From contig PMJE01000583.1 in the NCBI GenBank assembly GCA_003157315.1, positions 979 to 8,276 on the forward strand: 7,298 bases of DNA, in the 5' to 3' direction. This stretch comes from Myxococcales bacterium. GTDB lineage: Bacteria; Myxococcota; Polyangia; Fen-1088. Of the stretch, positions 1-6,137 are shown piece after piece. Both the position numbers and the translations under genes were made by a program. The notes beneath the pieces were generated by a model that was not told the origin of the DNA, made no database searches, and was given only the letters and a program-made list of their open reading frames with translations. Numbering within the stretch: the stretch's first letter is position 1; each line of letters starts with the position of its first letter.

Positions 1-633
1 CCGGTCGGCTTCCGCGCGCCTGGCTACGAGATCTCGGCTGAGCTGATCGATCTGCTTTGCCAGCGCGGTTATCGCTACGACTCCTCGACTTTTCCGGCCA
101 TTCCCTACTACCTGGCCAAGGCTGCGGTGATGGGGCTGATCCGCCTGGCCGGCCGGCGTTCGGGCAGCATCCTGGGCAGCCCTGCCGTCTTGCGGGCGCC
201 GCGCGAGCCCTACCGACCCGCGGTTGGCTCGCCCTATCAGCGGGGCGAGCAGCCAATCCTGGAGATGCCCATCACGGTGACCCCGTGGCTGCGGTTGCAT
301 GTCATCGGCACCAGCTTGGTCATCGCGCCCGAGTGGCTGCGGCGACGACTGGTGGCTGCGGCGCTGGGCCGCCCATTCTTCAACCTGGAACTGCACGGCA
401 TCGACCTGGCCGACGCCGAGGCTGACGGATTTCCGGCCGCGCTGGTGGCCAAGCAGCCCGACCTGCGCGTTCCGCTGGCCCGCAAGCTGGCTGCCCTTGA
501 CGCCACCCTGAAAGAAGCGCGCGACCGGGGCGCGAGGTTTCTGCCGCTGCAAGATGCGGCAGAGCAAACTATCAGCGGCTTGTCGAGAAATTCTGGGCCA
601 GCGCAGGTCGGCCAGCGTGAGCGGCAGCGGTAG
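1..633 (+). CDS. Polysaccharide deacetylase (NodB-type), 3' part only
   Basis: The reading frame is open from the first base and ends at TAG 631-633, leaving 210 codons of a gene whose start lies outside the window. Near the left edge a GFRAPGY motif (codons 3-9) matches the R-x-x-P-type motif of NodB-family carbohydrate esterases (CE4). It is followed by a 'GYRYDSS' stretch typical of polysaccharide deacetylases linked to exopolysaccharide clusters. Further on, LELHGIDL has the family's L-x-L-H motif, with the catalytic-type histidine at codon 132. The metal-binding Asp/His motifs would lie upstream and cannot be checked. Such enzymes remove N- or O-acetyl groups from cell-envelope or secreted polysaccharides. 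The last 30 or so residues are polar and look like a non-conserved tail. The family call is fairly secure; the substrate is unknown. The 267-base gap to the next gene suggests a separate transcription unit. Confidence 0.8.
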   Translation, partial: PVGFRAPGYEISAELIDLLCQRGYRYDSSTFPAIPYYLAKAAVMGLIRLAGRRSGSILGSPAVLRAPREPYRPAVGSPYQRGEQPILEMPITVTPWLRLHVIGTSLVIAPEWLRRRLVAAALGRPFFNLELHGIDLADAEADGFPAALVAKQPDLRVPLARKLAALDATLKEARDRGARFLPLQDAAEQTISGLSRNSGPAQVGQRERQR

Positions 634-732
634 CGTGGTGCGGTTTGCGTGAGCGCGACGGGCGCGCGCGGAGCGCGCGTGGGGCAGGGTTGGGTGTGGC
701 AGGCCCTAGCCCCCGAAGGGGGTGTGAGGCCC

Positions 733-753
733 GCGGCGCGTTTTCCGCCTTTT
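733..753 (+). terminator. Possible weak intrinsic terminator after the deacetylase gene
   Basis: GCGG at 733-736 can pair with CCGC at 745-748, followed by CTTTT at 749-753. The stem is short and the T run has only four bases, so this is a weak candidate. The stronger hairpins at 663-679 and 710-722 have no T run. It would serve the gene ending at 633, about 100 bases upstream. Confidence 0.2.
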
Positions 754-805
754 CGCTATACGCACACGGACTCGCTCTTGTCCACGCCCACTCGACCCGC
801 GCTCC

Positions 806-827
806 GCTGGCCGGCCTTCCGGGCAGC
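806..827. repeat. Imperfect inverted repeat (9-bp stem, CCTT loop)
   Basis: Bases 806-814 pair with 819-827 around a CCTT tetraloop, with a single G-G mismatch (810 against 823). The hairpin lies 74 bases before the kinase start. It could be a transcript structure, a protein-binding site or part of a dispersed repeat; nothing in the window decides which. Confidence 0.4.
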
Positions 828-900
828 CCGCAGCCTCCCGACAGGCTCTATCGAGAAAATTCCGCTGCTGGGCAGTTCGGACTAGGATCGTGCCCGGCCC

Positions 901-2397
901 ATGGCCAGGCAGCAGACCAGCCCTCTTCACGAGTCGCCCAGCGCGGAGCGTGCCTTTGCGGACACCGCCTTGGACGCCGAGGGCCCGGCGTGCGAGCACC
1001 CGGTTCGCGCCGAGGACTCTCTGGTCGGCAAGCGCATCGACCACTTCCAGATTTCTGAGTTGCTGGGTGAGGGTGGGATGGGCGCGGTCTACCTGGGGCA
1101 GGACTTGTCACTGCAACGGAAGGTGGCCATCAAGGTCTTGCGCCAGGAACTGGCCAGCGACCAACGGCTGGTCGACCGGTTAGTGCGCGAGGCGCAGGCC
1201 CAGGCGTGCCTGCAGCACCCCAATGTCGTCACCATCTACTACATTGGCAGTTTTCAAGGCGCGCCCTACTTCGCCATGGAGTACGTGCCCGGCGCCACCC
1301 TGGCCGACCACATCCAGCGAGAAGGGCCGCTGCCCTGGGGCGAGGCGCTGGAGTACATCATCCAGACTACGCGGGTGCTGGCCGCCGCCCATGCCCGCGG
1401 AATGGTCCACCGGGATATCAAGCCTTCCAACCTGCTGCTGGGTGCGATCCCGGCCGGTGCGCAGGCCAATGCGATCAAAGTGGCGGATTTCGGTGTTGCC
1501 GCGCCCACAGGAACGGCAGATAGCGGCTTCGTGGGCACGCCCTACTACGCGGCGCCCGAGCAGATCGCGGGCGAGGGACCCAGCATGCGCGGCGACGTGT
1601 ATGCGCTGGCCATTACCTTTCACGAGCTTCTCACCGGGCGCGTGCCGTTTCGGGCCGAGAGCCTGGGGGAAATGTTGCAGCTCCATCGCGAGGCCCCGCG
1701 ACCAGAGATTCCCGCCGAGGCCGCGCCCTGGCGCCTGCGCCATCTCATCCGCGAGATGATGGACCCAGATCCGCACAAGCGTCCTGGCAGCTACGAGGAT
1801 CTGCTGGATCGCTTGGAGTCGCTACGGCCCAAGCCACGCGTGGCGGGCGGCTTGGTACCACGTGCGGCTGCGCTGGCCGTGGATGTGATGCTCATCGCGC
1901 CGTTGGGTCAAATCGCGGCTGCTGCGCTGGGGCTGTCTCAGCATGCGGCCGCGCAGATCGGGCTGCTGCTCTTTTGCGCCTACTATGTCATCGCCCATCG
2001 CTTGTGGGGCAAGACCATTGGCAAACGCCTGCTGGGGCTGCGTATCGTGGGCACGACACGCGCTGTACGGGTGGCAAACTTGATGTTGCGCTTCGCCGTC
2101 GAATTCTGGGGGCCGCTGGTGGCACTGGCCATCATCAGCCTGCAGTGGGGCGCGGCCGTGAATCTTGGGTCGGCAAGGGACGGAGTCGCGGGGGCAAGCC
2201 TTCCCTTCTGGGATCGCAGTACCGGGGCGCTGCTCCGCATGTTGCTGGTGCCCAACTTGATCGTGGCTGTCCCATGGCTGGCCGGGTTCCTGTTCGCGCT
2301 TTTCGATCATGATCGCCAGGCGCCGCATGATCGGGCGGCCCGCACGCGCGTCATCTACGAGATCCACGAACGGGAGCCGTCCGCGGACCACACGTAA
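901..2397 (+). CDS. Ser/Thr protein kinase fused to a membrane RDD domain
   Basis: This 498-residue protein has an N-terminal Hanks-type (PknB-like) kinase domain, about residues 45-310. Visible parts are the glycine loop GEGGMG (56-61), catalytic Lys78 in VAIK, a likely helix-C Glu97, HRDIKPSN (170-177, catalytic Asp172), DFG (196-198) and APE (218-220), so it should be an active kinase. HRD in this form marks an RD kinase, usually activated by loop phosphorylation. From about 320 an RDD domain follows: R321 and D328, hydrophobic segments near 325-345, 351-368, 396-414 and 446-467, the hallmark GKTIGKRLLGLR (370-381), and a terminal D-x-R...HD motif (471-477). The catalytic domain is thus N-terminal and cytoplasmic, anchored by its C-terminus. 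An in-frame stop at 883-885 rules out an earlier start; AGGA at 884-887 is a weak, distant ribosome site. The first 40 or so residues are polar and unassigned. Substrate and signal are unknown. Confidence 0.93.
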   Translation: MARQQTSPLHESPSAERAFADTALDAEGPACEHPVRAEDSLVGKRIDHFQISELLGEGGMGAVYLGQDLSLQRKVAIKVLRQELASDQRLVDRLVREAQAQACLQHPNVVTIYYIGSFQGAPYFAMEYVPGATLADHIQREGPLPWGEALEYIIQTTRVLAAAHARGMVHRDIKPSNLLLGAIPAGAQANAIKVADFGVAAPTGTADSGFVGTPYYAAPEQIAGEGPSMRGDVYALAITFHELLTGRVPFRAESLGEMLQLHREAPRPEIPAEAAPWRLRHLIREMMDPDPHKRPGSYEDLLDRLESLRPKPRVAGGLVPRAAALAVDVMLIAPLGQIAAAALGLSQHAAAQIGLLLFCAYYVIAHRLWGKTIGKRLLGLRIVGTTRAVRVANLMLRFAVEFWGPLVALAIISLQWGAAVNLGSARDGVAGASLPFWDRSTGALLRMLLVPNLIVAVPWLAGFLFALFDHDRQAPHDRAARTRVIYEIHEREPSADHT

Positions 2398-2454
2398 CGG
2401 TGGCAGTGGCAGGTGCGGTGACAGGGGCGTAACCGCTCCCGTCAAGACGCAGTG

Positions 2455-2488
2455 GTGAAACTCACGCGTCAAATGGTAGTCTCCCGTT
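2455..2488 (+). promoter_or_regulatory. Possible promoter abutting the larB start (leaderless-type)
   Basis: GTGAAA at 2455-2460 and TAGTCT at 2477-2482 form a weak -35/-10 pair with a 16-base spacer. The -10-like TAnnnT ends six bases before the GTG start codon at 2489, so transcription would begin at or very near the start codon. No Shine-Dalgarno-like purine run is visible directly before that codon, which fits a leaderless message. The -35 match is poor and the assignment is tentative. Confidence 0.3.
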
Positions 2489-3247
2489 GTGGACCCCTCA
2501 CGCCTGCGCGCGCTCCTGGAAGACATTCGGGACGGCAAGACGTCGCCCGACGATGGCCTGCGCGAACTGCGCGACCTGCCTTTCCGTTCCTTGGGTTTTG
2601 CTCATGCCGATACCCACCGTCACATGCGGACCGGGTTTCCCGAGGTGGTGTTCGGCTCGGGCAAGTCGGCCGCGCAGATCGCCACCCTGCTCGGCGAGCT
2701 GGGCAGCGGCGGCGTCCCGGTGATGGCTACCCGAGTGACGCCCGAGGTGGCGGCCCAGGTGGCGACCGCTTTGCCGGCGGTGCGCTACCTTGAGGCGCCC
2801 CGCATGCTGGTGCTCGGGCCGCAGCCGGCCCCGGATCGCGGCCGCGGTGTGGTGGGCGTATTGTCGGCGGGAACCTCCGACATTCCGGTGGCGGAAGAAG
2901 CCGCGGTCACCGCTGAAATGGACGGCAACCGGGTGGTGCGGATTTTCGACGTGGGCGTAGCGGGACTGCACCGTCTGCTCGCCCATCGCGAGCGCATCGA
3001 GGAGGCAGAGGTACTGGTGGTGGTAGCGGGCATGGATGGGGTGCTGCCCACGGTGGTCGGTGGTCTGTTTTCGCGGCCCGTGATCGCGGTGCCCACCAGC
3101 GTCGGTTATGGGGCCTCGTTCGGGGGCGTGGCCGCGCTGCTTACTATGCTCAATTCCTGCGCCACCGGTGTGGCGGTGGTCAACATTGATAACGGCTTCG
3201 GCGGCGGGCGGCTTGCGTCCATGCTCAATCGGGTGCGCCAGACATGA
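2489..3247 (+). CDS. larB: LarB, NaAD carboxylase/hydrolase of nickel-pincer cofactor synthesis
   Basis: This 252-residue protein matches LarB along its whole length. LarB carboxylates the pyridinium ring of nicotinic acid adenine dinucleotide and releases AMP, giving pyridinium-3,5-biscarboxylic acid mononucleotide, the first intermediate of the NPN cofactor. Family signatures are GFPEVVFGSGKS (49-60), SAGTSDIPVAEEA (126-138), GMDGVLPTVVGG (181-192) and the PurE-like glycine-rich end, about 198-240 (VPTSVGYGASFGG, NSCATG, NIDNGFGGG). Cys224 is the only cysteine and is the likely counterpart of the catalytic cysteine described for Lactiplantibacillus plantarum LarB. The start is GTG 2489, which gives the usual LarB N-terminus (DPSRLRALLEDIRDG); a TTG at 2487 is in another frame. 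The stop overlaps the larC start by four bases (ATGA), so LarC translation is probably coupled. No signal peptide or membrane segment is seen; it should be cytosolic. Confidence 0.95.
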   Translation: MDPSRLRALLEDIRDGKTSPDDGLRELRDLPFRSLGFAHADTHRHMRTGFPEVVFGSGKSAAQIATLLGELGSGGVPVMATRVTPEVAAQVATALPAVRYLEAPRMLVLGPQPAPDRGRGVVGVLSAGTSDIPVAEEAAVTAEMDGNRVVRIFDVGVAGLHRLLAHRERIEEAEVLVVVAGMDGVLPTVVGGLFSRPVIAVPTSVGYGASFGGVAALLTMLNSCATGVAVVNIDNGFGGGRLASMLNRVRQT

Positions 3248-4482
3248 AACATCCCTTGCGCGGATTGCATGTGCATTTCGACCCGTCGTCCGGGATCGCG
3301 GGCGACATGGCGGTGGCGGCCCTGGTGGATGCAGGCGTCCCCGCCAAGGTGGTCAGCGACGCTATCGCTAAGATGGGCGTGCGCGGATTGCAGGTGGGTT
3401 TCGAGAAGCGGCGCCGTGGGGCCTTTGCCGGCAAGGGATACGTGGTGCGCTGGCCCGGCCAGCACCAGGATCACCATCACGGGCATCACCACGAGCACCG
3501 GGACTACGCCCAGATTCGCCGCCTGCTGCAACGGGCGCGGCTGGACGCGGAGACGAAACGCCTGGCTGGCGACATCTTCGCGCGCGTGGCGCAGGCCGAG
3601 GCGGCGCTGCACGGGGTTGGGCTCGATCGTGTGACATTTCATGAGGTCGGGGCGTGGGATTCCATTGCTGACGTGGTGGGTGCGGCTGCCGCCATGGCGT
3701 GGCTGCAGCCCTCATCGGTGTCCTCCACGCCGCCAGTGCTCGGGTCGGGCCAAGTGCACACCGCGCATGGACTCATGCCGGTTCCCGCGCCGGCCACCGC
3801 CGCGATCCTGCGCGGAGTTCCTGCGCTGCTGGAGGGCGAGGGCGAGCTCACCACTCCCACCGGCGCTGCTATCCTGGCTGCGCTGGTGACGGAGTTTGGT
3901 CCGCCGCCGCCCTTGCGCATACAGGCCCAAGGGTTTGGCGCTGGCACGCGTGAGGTTGCAGACCGTGCCAATGTCTTGCGTGTTCTTCTAGGTGAGGCGC
4001 TGGGCCGTGCCCTGCCCGCCTCCGCCCCCACAGTCGTCTTGCTGGAAGCCAACCTGGACGACATGAGTCCCCAGTTGATCGAGCCCCTGATGGCGGCGCT
4101 TTTTGCGGCCGGGGCGGTCGATGTGTGGACTACCTCAATTCTCATGAAGAAGGGCCGGCCGGCCTGGCAGGTGTCAGCGCTGGTGCCGCCAGAAAGTGCC
4201 CGATCGGTTGAGCAGGCCTTCTTTGCCAATTCCACCACCTTGGGCGTGCGGCGCGCAGGTATGGAACGCACTGTGCTTTCGCGCTCGTTGGCCAGTGTGA
4301 AAACGCGCTTTGGGACGGTGTCGGTCAAGCTTGCAGCCGACGGAATCCGCGTGCTCGATGCCGCGCCGGAGTTCGACGACTGTCGTCGTCTCGCCAGCCA
4401 GGCCGGCGTGCCTGTCCGCACGGTCTTGGCCGAGGCGTCTGCTGCGGCGTCGCGCCTGCTGCCGTCGAGGAAGCGGAACTGA
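3244..4482 (+). CDS. larC: LarC, CTP-dependent nickel insertase of the NPN cofactor
   Basis: LarC inserts nickel into the thiolated pyridinium precursor made by LarB and LarE, completing the nickel-pincer nucleotide in a CTP-dependent cyclometallation. This 412-residue protein has the family N-terminus (HFDPSSGIAGDM, 11-22), a histidine-rich stretch with eight His between 74 and 85, VTFHEVGAWDSIADVVG (130-146), TPTGAAIL (204-211), and the C-terminal domain with LEANLDDMSPQ (267-277) and SILMKKGRP (298-306). The His-rich stretch probably binds or stores nickel. In L. plantarum larC is split into larC1/larC2 and needs a ribosomal frameshift; here both halves sit in one uninterrupted frame. The ATG lies inside the larB end (ATGA) with no clear ribosome site of its own, pointing to coupling. 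The TGA shares its last base with the ATG of the next gene. LarE is not in this window. Confidence 0.95.
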   Translation: MKHPLRGLHVHFDPSSGIAGDMAVAALVDAGVPAKVVSDAIAKMGVRGLQVGFEKRRRGAFAGKGYVVRWPGQHQDHHHGHHHEHRDYAQIRRLLQRARLDAETKRLAGDIFARVAQAEAALHGVGLDRVTFHEVGAWDSIADVVGAAAAMAWLQPSSVSSTPPVLGSGQVHTAHGLMPVPAPATAAILRGVPALLEGEGELTTPTGAAILAALVTEFGPPPPLRIQAQGFGAGTREVADRANVLRVLLGEALGRALPASAPTVVLLEANLDDMSPQLIEPLMAALFAAGAVDVWTTSILMKKGRPAWQVSALVPPESARSVEQAFFANSTTLGVRRAGMERTVLSRSLASVKTRFGTVSVKLAADGIRVLDAAPEFDDCRRLASQAGVPVRTVLAEASAAASRLLPSRKRN

Positions 4483-5693
4483 TGGCCCGATCCCCCAAGC
4501 CGCGCAAGCCGGCGGCGAAGAAGCCACCACGCCGGCAGGCCGGTTTGGCGCGGTCGCAGCCGGCCGCCGGTCTGCGCGACTACCTCGAACAGATTGTGGA
4601 CCAAGCCAACGTTCTGGTCATCGCCACGGATCTCGCAGGCCGGGTGGTGGTGTGGAATCGAGCCATGGCCAGGCTGACGGGGTTCCCTCGCGAGACGGTG
4701 GTGAGCCGTGAGTTGCTCCTGTGGCTCTCCGACGCGGGGATGCCGGAGTTGGCTCAGATCATGAAACAGGTAGCAGCCGGCGGCGACTTGTCCAACTGCG
4801 AGGTCCGACTGCCGTCGGTCAGCGGGACAGTTGCGCGCGCGGCGTTCAATGTGGCCACGGTGCGCGCCGAGGGCGGCCGGCCTTCCGCGGTGTTGGCGGT
4901 TGGCCAGGACATCACAGCCTTGCGCGTGCTGCAGAACCAGGTGATTCATGCGGAGAAGCTGGCCACGGTGGGGCAGATCGCTGCCGGCGTGGCGCATGAG
5001 ATCAACAATCCGCTCACCTCCATCCAGGCTTGCGTCGATGCGGTCCTACACAAAGCCAGCATGGCCACCCAGGGGCGCGTGCCCAACCAGATCGAGCCCG
5101 TCGATCTGGAACGGCTCCAGCGTGTCCGGGACGGGGTCGAACGCATTCGGCGTTTCACCCACGACTTGGTTGGCTACGCTCGGCCCTCGCGCGTCGAGAT
5201 CGAACGGCTGGATTTCAACGAGGTCGTCGAGCACGCGCTGTCCTTTTGCGAGCACATTTTTGCGGAAGCCAAGGCCACCCTGGATCGAGACTTGGCGCCC
5301 AACCTGCCACCGGTGCGCGCAGTGCGAGACCAGCTGATGCAGGTGGTGACCAACCTGGTGACCAACGCGGCGCAAGCCCTGGGAGAAAAGGGAGGCAACA
5401 TCCGAGTTCGCACATTTCACGACGGGGAGACCTCGGTCGGCTTGGCTGTGACCGACACGGGCGGCGGCATCCGTGAGGAGCACCGGGCCAGCATTTTTGA
5501 CCCGTTCTTCACTACCAAGCCGGCTGGCAGCGGGACTGGATTGGGACTCTCAGTGGTACGCAACATCGTTTACGCCCACGGCGGGCAGATCACATTCCAG
5601 TCCAAAGTCGGCAGCGGGACAACCTTCGTGGTAACCCTGCCTGTCAGCCATCCCCAGTCACACAATATTGAGGGAGACAAGTCGACCCCATGA
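4482..5693 (+). CDS. Soluble PAS-domain sensor histidine kinase (NtrB-like)
   Basis: The 403-residue protein starts with a Lys/Pro/Arg-rich tail (about 1-26), then a PAS domain (about 33-146, with [22 protein letters not shown] and ending GQDIT), a dimerisation/phosphoacceptor domain with His172 in [10 protein letters not shown], and a HATPase domain. The latter shows the N box ([10 protein letters not shown], 291-300), G1 (DTGGGI, 325-330), F box (FDPFFTTK, 339-346) and G2 (GTGLGLS, 351-357). All catalytic boxes are intact, so it should autophosphorylate on His172. There is no membrane segment or signal peptide, so it senses something in the cytoplasm. No response regulator or receiver domain lies beside it, making it an orphan in this window. 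Its ATG overlaps the larC stop by one base, with GAGGAA at 4467-4472 as ribosome site nine bases ahead. The overlap suggests one transcript with larBC. The ligand and partner are unknown. Confidence 0.92.
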   Translation: MARSPKPRKPAAKKPPRRQAGLARSQPAAGLRDYLEQIVDQANVLVIATDLAGRVVVWNRAMARLTGFPRETVVSRELLLWLSDAGMPELAQIMKQVAAGGDLSNCEVRLPSVSGTVARAAFNVATVRAEGGRPSAVLAVGQDITALRVLQNQVIHAEKLATVGQIAAGVAHEINNPLTSIQACVDAVLHKASMATQGRVPNQIEPVDLERLQRVRDGVERIRRFTHDLVGYARPSRVEIERLDFNEVVEHALSFCEHIFAEAKATLDRDLAPNLPPVRAVRDQLMQVVTNLVTNAAQALGEKGGNIRVRTFHDGETSVGLAVTDTGGGIREEHRASIFDPFFTTKPAGSGTGLGLSVVRNIVYAHGGQITFQSKVGSGTTFVVTLPVSHPQSHNIEGDKSTP

Positions 5694-5977
5694 AGCCGGA
5701 ACAGATCGCCGAGGCCCTGGAAACTGCAGCCAGCCAGCTTGGCGTTAGGGTGCGCTACGAGACGCTTGCCGCTGCTGGGCCGACCGGAGGGGGCGGCCTG
5801 TGCAAGGTCAAGGGCGAGTGGTTAATCATTATCGATAGGAAGACCGCAGCCTCAGAGCGCGCGTCGATTTTGGGTGAGGCACTGGCCACCATGGACACGG
5901 AACACATCTTCCTGCCGCCCAAGGTGCGCGAGATGCTTGCCCAGCGTCGGGCAATCACGCGCAAGGCGTTGAGCTAG
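5690..5977 (+). CDS. Uncharacterised 95-residue protein, last gene of the lar unit
   Basis: I do not recognise a named family. The start ATG overlaps the histidine kinase stop by four bases (ATGA); AGGGAG at 5671-5676 is a plausible ribosome site, though 13 bases away. The protein appears to have an N-terminal amphipathic helix (3-17), a strand, a glycine run (33-36), a GLCKVKGEWLIIID strand pair (36-49) with the single Cys38, a second helix (53-67), then EHIFLPPKVREML (71-83). No signal peptide or membrane segment is seen. The order 'strand IIID, then helix with LGEAL' loosely recalls ImmA/IrrE-type folds, where HExxH would sit in that helix, but the metal-binding histidines are absent; this is a weak guess. 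Codon bias matches its neighbours, and the coupled start supports a real gene. A role beside the histidine kinase is inferred only from position. Confidence 0.82.
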   Translation: MKPEQIAEALETAASQLGVRVRYETLAAAGPTGGGGLCKVKGEWLIIIDRKTAASERASILGEALATMDTEHIFLPPKVREMLAQRRAITRKALS

Positions 5978-6014
5978 CGACAAGTTCTCCGCCGGAAGAA
6001 TCGGTGGATGGGCC

Positions 6015-6039
6015 GGGATGGCGCGTGCCGCCTCATCCC
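6015..6039 (+). terminator. Hairpin after the lar-kinase unit, possible terminator
   Basis: GGGATG at 6015-6020 pairs with CATCCC at 6034-6039, and GCG 6021-6023 pairs with CGC 6029-6031 inside it, leaving a five-base loop and a two-base bulge. Only a short TTT (6045-6047) follows, so termination may be weak. An alternative outer pairing joins GGCCGG 6011-6016 to CCGGCC 6051-6056. It sits 37 bases after the stop at 5977, a fitting place for the end of the unit. Confidence 0.35.
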
Positions 6040-6137
6040 TCCCCTTTGCTCCGGCCTCAATAGGGGTTAGGAATTGATCCGATTCTGCCGAAGTTTCGTT
6101 GGCACACTGAGCAATGTCCCCAGACTGAGAAAACTCA

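Larger units (their letters stand above)
634..900. other. Intergenic region with several GC hairpins
   Basis: No convincing gene lies here; the short open frames lack family features and conflict with the flanking genes. The region holds several inverted repeats: a perfect 7-bp stem with a 3-nt loop (663-679), CCCCC-GAA-GGGGG (710-722), a GCGG/CCGC stem followed by CTTTT (733-753), and a 9-bp stem with one G-G mismatch and a CCTT loop (806-827). These may end transcription of the deacetylase gene or belong to a dispersed intergenic repeat family. I see no clear promoter for the downstream kinase. Confidence 0.6.

Noticed and set aside
649..885. Short plus-strand frame in the 634-900 gap
   Set aside because: It spans several hairpins, starts with GTG without a ribosome site, and its Arg/Pro/Ala-rich product resembles no family. 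Composition alone explains the open frame.
1822..2538. Minus-strand open frame (238 codons) over the kinase C-terminus
   Set aside because: It is opposite the RDD domain and crosses the intergenic region into larB. No family features are seen, so it is a shadow of the coding frame.
3244..4482. Programmed frameshift site in larC, as in L. plantarum
   Set aside because: The whole protein, including both the LarC1- and LarC2-type parts, is read in one frame with no internal stop, so no frameshift is needed.
3639..4997. Long open frame on the minus strand (452 codons)
   Set aside because: It lies opposite larC and the histidine kinase, both with clear family motifs. Its product has no recognisable domain and the low-complexity look expected of an antisense frame in GC-rich DNA.
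6100..6112. TGGCAC followed by GC, resembling a sigma-54 promoter
   Set aside because: The spacing between the GG and GC elements is 8 bases instead of the required 10, and the TTGC element is absent.
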